NCBI RefSeq assembly: GCF_036173105.1 | Contig: NZ_CP108053.1 | Location: 4,526,001-4,590,000, forward strand | Origin: Streptomyces sp. NBC_00287 | Lineage (GTDB): Bacteria; Actinomycetota; Actinomycetes; Streptomycetales; Streptomycetaceae | DNA: 64,000 nt | Direction of reading: 5' to 3' | Shown: piece by piece, positions 8,093 through 20,071 of the stretch | Layout of the letters: the number at the start of each line of letters is the position of its first letter | How positions within the stretch are numbered: position 1 is the stretch's first letter | Position numbers and translations under genes: made by a program | Notes under the pieces: generated by a model | The model's database searches: none | What the model was told of the DNA's origin: nothing | The model's input: only the letters and a program-made list of their open reading frames with translations

Positions 8093-9505
8093 GTGCGCGC
8101 AGACGACCGACGGCAGGAACAGGCGGGCGGCATCCCTGACGGGCTGCTGGTCGGCATACTCGCCTTCCTGCTCGGCCTGACCCTGATGGTGTGGACGGCG
8201 ACGGGCCTGGCCGGGCTGTTCTCGCACGGCGCCTGGCCGACCGGCGTCACCTTCACCCGTACGCCGCTGGCCCTGCGGTATCTGCTCGGCGCCCCGCACG
8301 ACATCGCCGGGGCATGGCCGGAGACTCCGGAGGGGGAACTTTCGGGGTACGGGCTCTTCTGGGGGCTGTTCATCGGGCAGTTGATGGTGCTGATCGTGCT
8401 CACCGTGTTCGTCATGGGGACGGTGGCCCGGTGGCGGGCGGTGCGGGCGCGGCAGCGGCAGGAGCCGGCGGCGCCCGAGCCGGCACCTGAGCCGATTCCC
8501 GTGCCCGTCCAGCACGAGGTGCCCGCGCCGAGACCGGAGCCCGTTCAGGAGACGGCCGCACCCGCAGCTCCGCTGCCCGCGTGGGAGAAGGTCTTCGTGG
8601 CCCCGCGGGAATCCCGCCACACCGCCGCGACCCAGGCCGTACGCGACGCCGAGGGCCCCGCCCTGGTCATCACCTCCAACCCGGCGATCTGGCAGGACAC
8701 CAAGGACGCCAGAGCCAAACTGGGCCCGGTCCACCTCTACGACCCGACCCACCTGTGCGACACCCCGTCCCGCCTCCACTGGTCCCCCACGACAGGCTGC
8801 GAGGACAAGCAGACGGCGGCGGCGAGAGCGACGGCGCTTCTCGCCCCGGTCCGGCCGAGCGCGAAGATCGACCAGGCCGTGGCGGACGTAGCCGAAACGC
8901 TCCTTCGCAGCGCCCTGCACGCCGCCGCGATAGACGGCCGTACGATCCGCCATGTCCACCGCTGGTCCCAGGGCACCCAGCTCCAGGACGCGGTCCGCAT
9001 CCTCCGTACCAGCCCGAAGGCCGCGCCCGGCGCCGCCGGTGAACTCGAGGCGGCGCTCACCGCGCACCCCGAACGCCGGGACATGGCCCAACAGTTGACG
9101 ACCCGGGCGCTGTCCGCCCTGTTCACGGTGAACATCCGCGAGGCCTGCACGCCCAACCGAACTGATGCACTCGCCTTGGATTCCTTCGTGAACGAAGGGG
9201 GCACGCTTTATGTGGTGGGTGAATCGATCGAAGATCCCCGCACGAACCCGGGCGCGATGCCTCTTCTCACCGCCCTGGCCTCAAGCGTGGTCGAGCGCGG
9301 CCGGCGCATGGCCGAACGGTCATCCTCCGGTCGCCTCGACCCACCACTGACGCTCGTCCTCGACGACGTCGCGGCCGTCGCTCCACTTCCCCAGCTCCCG
9401 GAGCTGCTGGCCACCGGGGCGGACCGGGGCCTGCCGACCCTGGCCCTGCTCCGGTCCCGCGAACAGGCCCGCGCCCGCTGGCCGCATGACGAACTACCGG
9501 TCTGA
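8093..9505 (+). CDS. VirD4/TraD-like coupling protein with degenerate Walker A
   Basis: This 470-residue protein begins with two transmembrane helices (about 18-42 and 88-112), then a Pro/Glu-rich linker and a TraG/VirD4-like domain (from about residue 165). It retains the VirD4-type strand ALVITSNPAIW followed by GPVHLYDPTHL, and a Walker B-like LTLVLDDVAAVAP. At the P-loop position, residues 170-177 read APRESRHT instead of GxxxxGK(S/T). The invariant Gly and Lys are missing, so ATP binding is doubtful. The GTG start at 8093 has AGGGGG eight bases upstream. It ends the six-gene cluster. A non-catalytic scaffold role is an inference. Confidence 0.78.
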   Translation: MRADDRRQEQAGGIPDGLLVGILAFLLGLTLMVWTATGLAGLFSHGAWPTGVTFTRTPLALRYLLGAPHDIAGAWPETPEGELSGYGLFWGLFIGQLMVLIVLTVFVMGTVARWRAVRARQRQEPAAPEPAPEPIPVPVQHEVPAPRPEPVQETAAPAAPLPAWEKVFVAPRESRHTAATQAVRDAEGPALVITSNPAIWQDTKDARAKLGPVHLYDPTHLCDTPSRLHWSPTTGCEDKQTAAARATALLAPVRPSAKIDQAVADVAETLLRSALHAAAIDGRTIRHVHRWSQGTQLQDAVRILRTSPKAAPGAAGELEAALTAHPERRDMAQQLTTRALSALFTVNIREACTPNRTDALALDSFVNEGGTLYVVGESIEDPRTNPGAMPLLTALASSVVERGRRMAERSSSGRLDPPLTLVLDDVAAVAPLPQLPELLATGADRGLPTLALLRSREQARARWPHDELPV

Positions 9506-9560
9506 GCAGCCCTTCTCGATCACGAACTACCGGTCAGTGCCCTTGTCGAGCACGAACTCG
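9491..9560. repeat. Imperfect tandem duplication across two convergent stop codons
   Basis: A unit beginning GAACTACCGGTC and ending near TCGATCAC occupies 9491-9523. A diverged copy, three bases shorter, occupies 9524-9553, and a third start (GAACTCG) follows. The repeat spans the stop of the VirD4-like gene (9505) and that of the convergent acetyltransferase (9527), so both C-termini were probably shaped by a small duplication. Confidence 0.65.
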
Positions 9561-10099
9561 CGCTCCAGCGCCCCGGGTTGCCCCGCGAGCGGCACCGTCA
9601 CCCCGCTCGGCTGAAACCCCATCCGCCGATAGAAGGCCTGCGCCCGCCCGTTCTCCTCGTGCACGATGAGCCGCACCCGCTCGAGCCCCTGTCGCCACGA
9701 CCACTGCAGTGCCTCGTCGAAGAGCAGCTCGGTCAGCCCGCACCCGCGATGCTCGGGCCGCATGAACACGCCCACGAGATGCCCCTGCCGCCGCTCCACC
9801 GGGAACCCCGCCCAGTCCGTCGTCCCCGCCTCTTCCACCAGCACGGTCAGCGTCCCGACCCACGCCCCGTCCGGCCCCTCGGCGACGACCTGCTGCGCCC
9901 CGTCGGCCCCCTCGGAGGTCCGCTCGGTCCGCTCCTTCCAGAACGACTCCGGCTTGGCCTCGGCTTCCTCGTACGTCTCCAGAAAGGCGATCGGCGCCAC
10001 GGGATCCCGCAGCGCGGCCAGCCGCAGCTCCCTCACCGACGGCCACTCATCGGCCCGCACGGACCGGACGACGTACCGCTCCCCATTGCTCACGCTCAT
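9527..10099 (-). CDS. GNAT-family N-acetyltransferase
   Basis: This protein of about 190 residues has GNAT features: a central strand/turn VGVFMRPEHRGCGLTELLF containing the acetyl-CoA pyrophosphate-binding R-x-x-G-x-G/A type loop, then LIVHEENGRAQAFYRRMGF, the classic motif B (N...A..FY...GF). The substrate is unknown. The start is taken as the ATG at 10099 (MSVSNGERY); an in-frame GTG at 10108 is possible. It is convergent with the T4SS-like cluster and divergent from the sensor kinase gene, and appears to be a single-gene unit. Confidence 0.88.
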   Translation of the reverse strand: MSVSNGERYVVRSVRADEWPSVRELRLAALRDPVAPIAFLETYEEAEAKPESFWKERTERTSEGADGAQQVVAEGPDGAWVGTLTVLVEEAGTTDWAGFPVERRQGHLVGVFMRPEHRGCGLTELLFDEALQWSWRQGLERVRLIVHEENGRAQAFYRRMGFQPSGVTVPLAGQPGALEREFVLDKGTDR

Positions 10100-10192
10100 G
10101 GCCGCCACGGTAATACCCGGGTACTACGCCCCTCACCTGATATCCCGCCCTCGCCCGACGCCCGCGAGCCGCCGAGCAGGCAGGATCGGACC

Positions 10193-11437
10193 ATGCGGAC
10201 GTCGGCCAAAGCAGCGAGACAGGGCAGCCCCGAGCCCCTGACCCAGTACACCCATCGCGTCCTCACGCGCATCCGCGCCTTCGACCGACGCCACCCGCTC
10301 GCCTGGGACCTGCCCCTCACCGGCGCCATCGTCATCGCCGCCGTGGTCGACTACACGAGCGGCGGCTGGAAGTACATCGCCGAGAACGACACCCTCCCCG
10401 GCTGGCTGGTCCTCGCCCTGTCCCTGGGCTTCTCGGTGCCGCTCCTGTGGCGCCGCACCCACCCCGTACCAGTCCTCCTGGCCATGATCCCGGTGGCCAT
10501 CGTCAACTCGGCGACAGGCGCCCTGCTCCAGGCCTCCCACCTGCTCCTCATAGCCCTGTTCAACGCGGCCCTACGCGTCCGCATGCGCACCCTGCTCTGG
10601 CTCTACGGCCTGCTCCTGACGCCCTTCGTGGTGGCCGCCGCCCGCTACCCGGCCGAACAGGGCCCGGACCAGACCCTCATACCCGCCACCATGAGCCTCG
10701 CCCTGGCCGCGATGTTCGGCATCGTGGTCCGCGCCCGCAAGGACCACCTGGCCTCTCTCGTCGAACGCGCCCGCCAACTGGAGGTCGAGCGCGACCAACA
10801 GGCCCGCCTGGCCACCGCTGCCGAACGCGCCCGCATCGCCCGCGAGATGCACGACATCATCGGCCACAACCTCTCCGTCATCACCGGCTTGGCCGACGGC
10901 GGCCGCTACGCGGCAGTCAAATCCCCCGAACGAGCCGCCCAGGCCCTGAACTCCATAGCCACCACCAGCCGCCAGGCCCTGACAGAACTCCGCCGCCTCC
11001 TGGACGTACTGGCGGCGGACGATCACACACAACCGGCCCTCACCCCCCAGCCCACGCTCACGGACCTGGACCCACTCCTGGAGAAGGTCCGCGAGGCAGG
11101 CCTGCCCACATCACTGGCCATCAAGGGCACCCCCACCATCACCCCCGGCCGCCAACTCACCATCTACCGCGTCATCCAGGAAGCCCTCACCAACACCCTC
11201 AAACACGCGGGCCCACACGCCACTTCACACATCGAGATGTCCTACGACGAAGGCGGCGCCGTCACCGTCACGGTGACCGACACCGGCCGCGGCGGCACGC
11301 CCAACGGCACCGCGGGCCGCGGCCTACCGGGAATGCGCGAGCGAACGGCCCTGTACGGCGGCACACTTGACGCCGGCCCACTGCCCACGCGGGGCTGGCG
11401 CGTCCATCTGGAACTACCGGAGGAATCCCACCAGTGA
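10193..11437 (+). CDS. NarL-type two-component sensor histidine kinase
   Basis: This 414-residue kinase has four to five transmembrane helices in residues 40-178 with very short loops, then a coiled segment and a HisKA_3 dimerisation domain with RARIAREMHDIIGHNLSVI. The phosphoacceptor is His220. A HATPase_c domain follows, with an N-box (QEALTNTLKHA) and G-boxes (DTGRGG, GRGLPGMRER). The lack of a periplasmic domain suggests intramembrane sensing. The start is the ATG at 10193; the open frame upstream lies over the antisense acetyltransferase. The stop overlaps the response regulator start (GTGA), so the pair is co-translated. The signal is unknown. Confidence 0.92.
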   Translation: MRTSAKAARQGSPEPLTQYTHRVLTRIRAFDRRHPLAWDLPLTGAIVIAAVVDYTSGGWKYIAENDTLPGWLVLALSLGFSVPLLWRRTHPVPVLLAMIPVAIVNSATGALLQASHLLLIALFNAALRVRMRTLLWLYGLLLTPFVVAAARYPAEQGPDQTLIPATMSLALAAMFGIVVRARKDHLASLVERARQLEVERDQQARLATAAERARIAREMHDIIGHNLSVITGLADGGRYAAVKSPERAAQALNSIATTSRQALTELRRLLDVLAADDHTQPALTPQPTLTDLDPLLEKVREAGLPTSLAIKGTPTITPGRQLTIYRVIQEALTNTLKHAGPHATSHIEMSYDEGGAVTVTVTDTGRGGTPNGTAGRGLPGMRERTALYGGTLDAGPLPTRGWRVHLELPEESHQ

Positions 11438-12102
11438 CCACGGTCCTCATCGCCGACGACCAGCCTCTCCAGCGCTTCGGCTTCCGGATGCTGCTGGAGA
11501 GCCAGGACGACATGACGGTGCTGGGAGAAGCAGTCAACGGCGTCGAGGCGGTACGCCTGACCGCCCGGCACCACCCCGATGTGGTCCTGATGGACGTCCG
11601 CATGCCCGGCCTCGACGGCATCGAGGCCACCCGTCGCATCATCGCGTCCGGCGACCGCACCCGAGTCCTGATCCTCACGACCTTCGACCTGGACGAATAC
11701 GCCTACGCGGGCCTGCGAGCCGGGGCTTCCGGCTTCCTCGTCAAGGACGCACAGCCGGAGGAACTCCTCGCCGGCATCCGCGCGGTGTCGACGGGCGACG
11801 CGGTAGTGGCCCCGAGCCTGACGCGCCGGCTCCTGGATGCATACGCCCACCATCTCCCCATGGGCGCGGAGGACACCTCGGAAGGGGAAGACCCTCGCCT
11901 GGCCCCGCTCACCGAACGGGAGCGCGAGATTCTTACGGTCATCGGGATGGGCTGGACCAACACGGAGATAGCCGAGCGGCTCCACCTCGCCGAATCGACG
12001 GTGAAGACACATGTGGGCCGCGTGCTGGCGAAGACGGGGGCCAGGGACCGGATCCAGGCGGTGATTCTGGCGTATGACACGAGGCTGGTGGAGCCGTCGT
12101 GA
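11434..12102 (+). CDS. NarL/LuxR-family response regulator
   Basis: This 222-residue regulator has a receiver domain (acidic pocket DDQ at 8-10, phosphoacceptor Asp54 in VLMDVRMPGLDG, Thr in LTTFD, Lys in LVKDA). It is followed by a LuxR-type helix-turn-helix (LTEREREILTVIGMGWTNTEIA...STVKTHVGRVL). It is the cognate partner of the kinase whose stop codon overlaps its GTG start by four bases. Target genes are unknown. The next element downstream is the rrn terminator. Confidence 0.93.
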   Translation: MTTVLIADDQPLQRFGFRMLLESQDDMTVLGEAVNGVEAVRLTARHHPDVVLMDVRMPGLDGIEATRRIIASGDRTRVLILTTFDLDEYAYAGLRAGASGFLVKDAQPEELLAGIRAVSTGDAVVAPSLTRRLLDAYAHHLPMGAEDTSEGEDPRLAPLTEREREILTVIGMGWTNTEIAERLHLAESTVKTHVGRVLAKTGARDRIQAVILAYDTRLVEPS

Positions 12103-12121
12103 AATGCGGGTCGTGAAATGC

Positions 12122-12155
12122 AGAAAGGCCCACACCATAAGGTGTGGGCCTTTCT
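12122..12155 (-). terminator. rrn operon terminator hairpin
   Basis: AGAAAGGCCCACACC at 12122-12136 pairs perfectly with 12141-12155 around an ATAA loop (15-bp stem). It sits 8 bp beyond the 3' end of 5S rRNA on the minus strand and 19 bp after the response regulator stop on the plus strand, so it can end transcription from both sides. Confidence 0.85.
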
Positions 12156-12163
12156 CAAAATTT

Positions 12164-12282
12164 GTTCGGCGGCGTCCTACTCTCCCACAGGGTCCCCCCT
12201 GCAGTACCATCGGCGCTGTAAGGCTTAGCTTCCGGGTTCGGAATGTAACCGGGCGTTTCCCTCACGCTATGACCACCGAAAC
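12164..12282 (-). rRNA. rrf: 5S ribosomal RNA
   Basis: Read on the minus strand the RNA begins GTTTCGGTGGTCATAGCG and ends GCCGCCGAAC, the typical actinobacterial 5S ends, whose termini pair. It contains the conserved CCGAACCCGGAAGCTAAG segment. The length is about 119 nt; the ends may be off by one or two bases. It is the last gene of the rrn operon. Confidence 0.95.
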
Positions 12283-12352
12283 ACTATGAAACTGTGAACT
12301 GCCGCACCACACCGTGACCATGGCATGGGGCTGTTCGTGGTTTCAGAACCAA

Positions 12353-12369
12353 CACAGTGGACGCGAGCA
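12353..12369 (-). repeat. 23S processing stem, 3' strand
   Basis: This 17-nt segment is the exact reverse complement of 15502-15518 on the other side of the 23S gene. In the transcript the two would form a long helix bringing the 23S ends together, as RNase III substrates do. The pairing is read directly from the sequence; the processing role is established for bacterial rrn operons. Confidence 0.8.
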
Positions 12370-12374
12370 ACTGA

Positions 12375-17331
<4,957 letters not shown>

Positions 17332-17770
17332 TGTTTTCCCGTAATCGGGATGACACCACGAGAGCGGTGCGAGAGGAGGAATAATCCCCTCGCACACAGC
17401 GTCCTCGCTGTGTTATTTCAAAGGAACCTCGACCATCGGAGTATTCCGACGGACGGGGTATCAACATATCTGGCGTTGACTTTTGGCACGCTGTTGAGTT
17501 CTCAAGGAACGGTCGCTTCCTTTGTACTCACCCTCGCGGGCTTTCCTCCGGGCTTCCCTTCGTTCTTGCGTTTCCGACTCTATCAGATCTTTCCGATCCG
17601 ATTTCCTCGGCGCTTTCCAGGTTCCCGCTTTCGCGTTTCCCTTTCCGGCGGTTCCGACTCTATCAGATCCTTTCGGGCCTGACTCCCAGTCAGAGGGGGT
17701 TGTCCTCGCGGCCGTTGGGCCGTTCCGACGTTTCAAACCTTAGCGGATCCGCTCGGCAGTTGCTAATCGA
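17332..17770 (-). promoter_or_regulatory. rrn leader and promoter region
   Basis: The leader upstream of 16S contains a boxA-like TTGAGAACTCAACAG (17491-17505) and the 5' strand of the 16S processing stem (17474-17489). The 18-mer TTCCGACTCTATCAGATC occurs twice (17572-17589 and 17652-17669), 80 bp apart, which suggests tandem promoter or leader modules; on the minus strand each contains TAGAGT, a plausible -10. A further candidate promoter is TAGCAA (17760-17765), 17 bp, TAAGGT (17737-17742). Streptomyces rrn operons are known to have several tandem promoters, but start sites cannot be assigned by eye. Confidence 0.6.
17572..17669 (-). repeat. Duplicated 18-mer in the rrn leader
   Basis: TTCCGACTCTATCAGATC is present identically at 17572-17589 and 17652-17669 (plus-strand reading). 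The sequences between and beyond the copies are only loosely similar (Cys/Phe-type TTTCC-rich tracts). The copies probably mark tandem rrn promoter modules. Confidence 0.75.
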
Positions 17771-17955
17771 GCTGCCGGGCCCGAATCGAATTGAATTCGG
17801 GCACGCCGAATTCACTCCGGTCCGGAGATCGTGCTGGTGGTTTGGTTGCCGCTGATGCGGCGGAGGTGCTGTCGCAGAACCGTTACGGCTCGGCGGCAAC
17901 CCGAAGAACTTTACGGATCGGGCAGGGGGGTGTCAAGCGACCCCTGTCAAGATCT

Positions 17956-18507
17956 TTAATCGAGGTCGGTCAGCCGGCCGCCGGCATCCGGCTGGGCGTG
18001 TTCCACCCTGCGCAGCAGACGGGTGAGGACCTCGCCGAGGGCCGTGCGCTCCTCCATTGAGAGGTCCTGGAGCAGGTCCTCCTCGAAGCCCGAGGCGAGA
18101 CGCATCGCCTCCGTCCACTTCTCCCGGCCCTCCGTCGTGAGCTCCACGATGACGCGGACCCGGTTGGACTCGTCGCGCTCCCGGGTGACCAGGCCCTCGG
18201 TGACCATGCGGTCGATCCGGTGGGTCATCGCGGCCGGCGTCAGACCGAGACGCTTGGCGAGCTCGCTCGGGCCCATCCGGTACGGGGCACCGGAGAGGAC
18301 GAGGGCCTTGAGGACCTCCCACTCGGTGTTGCTGATGCCGAGGGTGGCGGTCTGGCGGCCGTAGGCGACGTTCATACGGCGGTTCAGCCGGGACAGCGCG
18401 GAGACGATCTTCTCGACCTGGGGGTCGAGGTCCTGGAACTCGCGCTGGTAGGCGGCGATCTGCTCTTCGAGTGTCGGCTCGCCGCTGATGCCGGAGTTGT
18501 CGCCCAT
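17956..18507 (-). CDS. MarR-family transcriptional regulator
   Basis: This 183-residue MarR protein has a winged helix in its middle: LGISNTEWEVLKALVLSG, then MGPSELAKRLGLTPAAMTHRIDRMVTEGLVTRERDESNRV as recognition helix and wing with the conserved D-x-R-x-x-x-V. The N-terminal helix (IVSALSRLNRRMNVAYG) and the C-terminal helices form the dimer interface. It is divergent from an MFS transporter across a 127-bp gap with tandem repeats, so it probably represses both genes and responds to a small molecule exported by the transporter. The 204 bases between this gene and the rrn promoters show nothing else. Confidence 0.93.
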   Translation of the reverse strand: MGDNSGISGEPTLEEQIAAYQREFQDLDPQVEKIVSALSRLNRRMNVAYGRQTATLGISNTEWEVLKALVLSGAPYRMGPSELAKRLGLTPAAMTHRIDRMVTEGLVTRERDESNRVRVIVELTTEGREKWTEAMRLASGFEEDLLQDLSMEERTALGEVLTRLLRRVEHAQPDAGGRLTDLD

Positions 18508-18560
18508 GGGTCGCAGTATCGCACGGCAGTAGTTGGCGTTGAAGTCCTTCGATGTGTACT

Positions 18561-18618
18561 CTTTAGCTTCGAACTTTAGCTTTGAAGTCTTCAGGCCTAA
18601 CCACTTCAGGCCTAACTA
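18561..18618. promoter_or_regulatory. Tandem repeats between MarR and MFS genes, candidate operators
   Basis: Two 13-bp units CTTTAGCTT(C/T)GAA lie head to tail at 18561-18573 and 18574-18586. These are followed by two 15-bp units CTTCAGGCCTAAC(C/T)A at 18589-18603 and 18604-18618. TTCGAA/TTTGAA and TTCAGG cores are typical of MarR-type sites. Their place in the divergent gap suggests that the MarR protein binds here; this is inference. Confidence 0.5.
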
Positions 18619-18634
18619 CTTGAGAGAGGTGAAC

Positions 18635-19912
18635 GTGACCAGGGCGATGGGCGCTGCGATGCGCCGGATCCACGTGGGCAACGCACTCAGCGCGTTCGGG
18701 CTCGGCTTCACGGTCCCGTACCTGTACGTCTATGTGGCGCAGGTGCGTGGCCTTGGTGCCGTCACTGCGGGTCTCGTACTCGCCGTGTTCGCCGTGGCCG
18801 CGCTGGTCGTGCTGCCGTTCGCCGGGCGGGCGATCGTCCGGCGCGGTCCGCTTCCGGTGCTGCTCGCCGCCCTGGTCACTGCCGCCCTTGGTGCGCTGAG
18901 CCTCGGGCTCGCGGGGAACGCGACGGCCGTACTGCTGTCGGCGGCTGCGCTGGGTGCCGGGCAGGCCGTGATGCAGCCGGCGCTGGCGACGATGATCGTG
19001 GACGTGTCGACGGCGGAGACTCGGTCGCGGGCCTTCGCGATGCAGTTCTTCCTGCAGAACCTGGGTCTCGGCGTGGGCGGTCTCATCGGCGGTCACCTGG
19101 TCGACACGACCCGCGTTTCTTCCTTCACCCTGCTCTTCGCGATCGAGGCGGCGATGTTCCTGCTGCTGGTCGTGGTGATGGCGACCGTACGGATGCCGCA
19201 CTCGCCGCGGATAGGGGACGCGCCCGCGTCGGCGAAGGGCGGCTGGAAGCAGTTGCTCGGGAACCGGGCGATGGTGCAGCTGTGTGTGCTGGGCTTCGTG
19301 CTGTTCTTCGCCTGTTATGGGCAGTTCGAGTCTGGGCTCAGCGCGTACGGCGTGGAGGCCGCGGGGATCTCTACGTCGGCGCTCGGGACCGCTCTTGCCG
19401 CGAACACGGCGATGATCGTCGTGGCGCAGTTCGCGGTGCTGAAGTTCGTGGAGCGGCGGCGTCGGTCTCGGGTGATCGCTGCGGTTGGGCTGATCTGGGC
19501 TGTGGCGTGGGTTGCGGCGGGGTATGCCGGGCTTGGGCATGGCAGCCAGGAGATGGCCACGGCGGCGTTCGTCTCGACGTATGCGCTGTTCGGGCTTGGT
19601 GAGGCGATGCTGTCGCCGACGGTTGCGCCGCTGGTGGCGGACCTGGCGCCCTCTGGGATGGCGGGGCAGTACAACTCGGCGTTCGCCCTGGTGAAGCAGC
19701 TGGCTCTCGCGGTTGGTCCGGCGGTGGGGGGTCCGATGGGGGCGGCGCTGCATGCGCCGTACATCGTGACGTTCTTCCTGTTCTCGCTGGGCATCACGGT
19801 CCTGGCGCTACGTCTGGGCCGCCACCTGACCCCCGAGCAGAACCAGCCGGCGCTGGCGAAGAGCCGGGTGGTGGCAACGGGTGCCACAGCCCCGGCGCGG
19901 GTACACGCCTGA
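18635..19912 (+). CDS. MFS transporter (multidrug-efflux type)
   Basis: This protein of about 425 residues has twelve predicted transmembrane helices. It carries the MFS inter-helix 2-3 loop (LPFAGRAIVRRGPLPVLLA, a variant of G-x-x-x-D/R-R-x-G-R-R) and the sixth-to-seventh loop after TVRMPHSPRI. It exports small molecules by proton antiport in the family generally. The start is the GTG at 18635 with GAGAGAGG five bases upstream; another GTG at 18629 is in frame. Divergence from a MarR gene suggests inducible efflux. The substrate is unknown. Confidence 0.87.
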   Translation: MTRAMGAAMRRIHVGNALSAFGLGFTVPYLYVYVAQVRGLGAVTAGLVLAVFAVAALVVLPFAGRAIVRRGPLPVLLAALVTAALGALSLGLAGNATAVLLSAAALGAGQAVMQPALATMIVDVSTAETRSRAFAMQFFLQNLGLGVGGLIGGHLVDTTRVSSFTLLFAIEAAMFLLLVVVMATVRMPHSPRIGDAPASAKGGWKQLLGNRAMVQLCVLGFVLFFACYGQFESGLSAYGVEAAGISTSALGTALAANTAMIVVAQFAVLKFVERRRRSRVIAAVGLIWAVAWVAAGYAGLGHGSQEMATAAFVSTYALFGLGEAMLSPTVAPLVADLAPSGMAGQYNSAFALVKQLALAVGPAVGGPMGAALHAPYIVTFFLFSLGITVLALRLGRHLTPEQNQPALAKSRVVATGATAPARVHA

Positions 19913-19913
19913 A

Positions 19914-20030
19914 TTTCCTCGCCCCCGCCGCCCCTACCCGTCCCATCCCAGGGAGCTCTGCCCCCTGGACCCCCGCTCCTCAAACGCCGGAGGGGCTGAA
20001 AATCAGCCCCTCCGGCGTTTGAGGACGAGG
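19914..20030. repeat. Dispersed intergenic repeat, copy 1, with 21-bp hairpin
   Basis: This segment begins with a CCCCCGCCGCCCCTACCCGT stretch, continues with a GGCTCTGCCCCCTGGACCC core, and ends in a perfect hairpin (19979-19999 with 20003-20023, 3-nt loop) carrying CCGGCGTTTGAGGACGAGG at 20012-20030. The same modules occur in inverted order at 42164-42326, and a single module at 35645-35663. The hairpin lies between convergent MFS and phosphatase genes and probably acts as a two-way terminator. Confidence 0.8.
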
Positions 20031-20071
20031 CCCCTTCAGCGGCGGGGGCGGAAACAGCCCGGCGTTCTGGC

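Noticed and set aside
2468..9505. Integrative conjugative element
   Set aside because: No integrase, excisionase, relaxase, replication gene, att repeats or tRNA junction is seen at either end of the secretion-like cluster.
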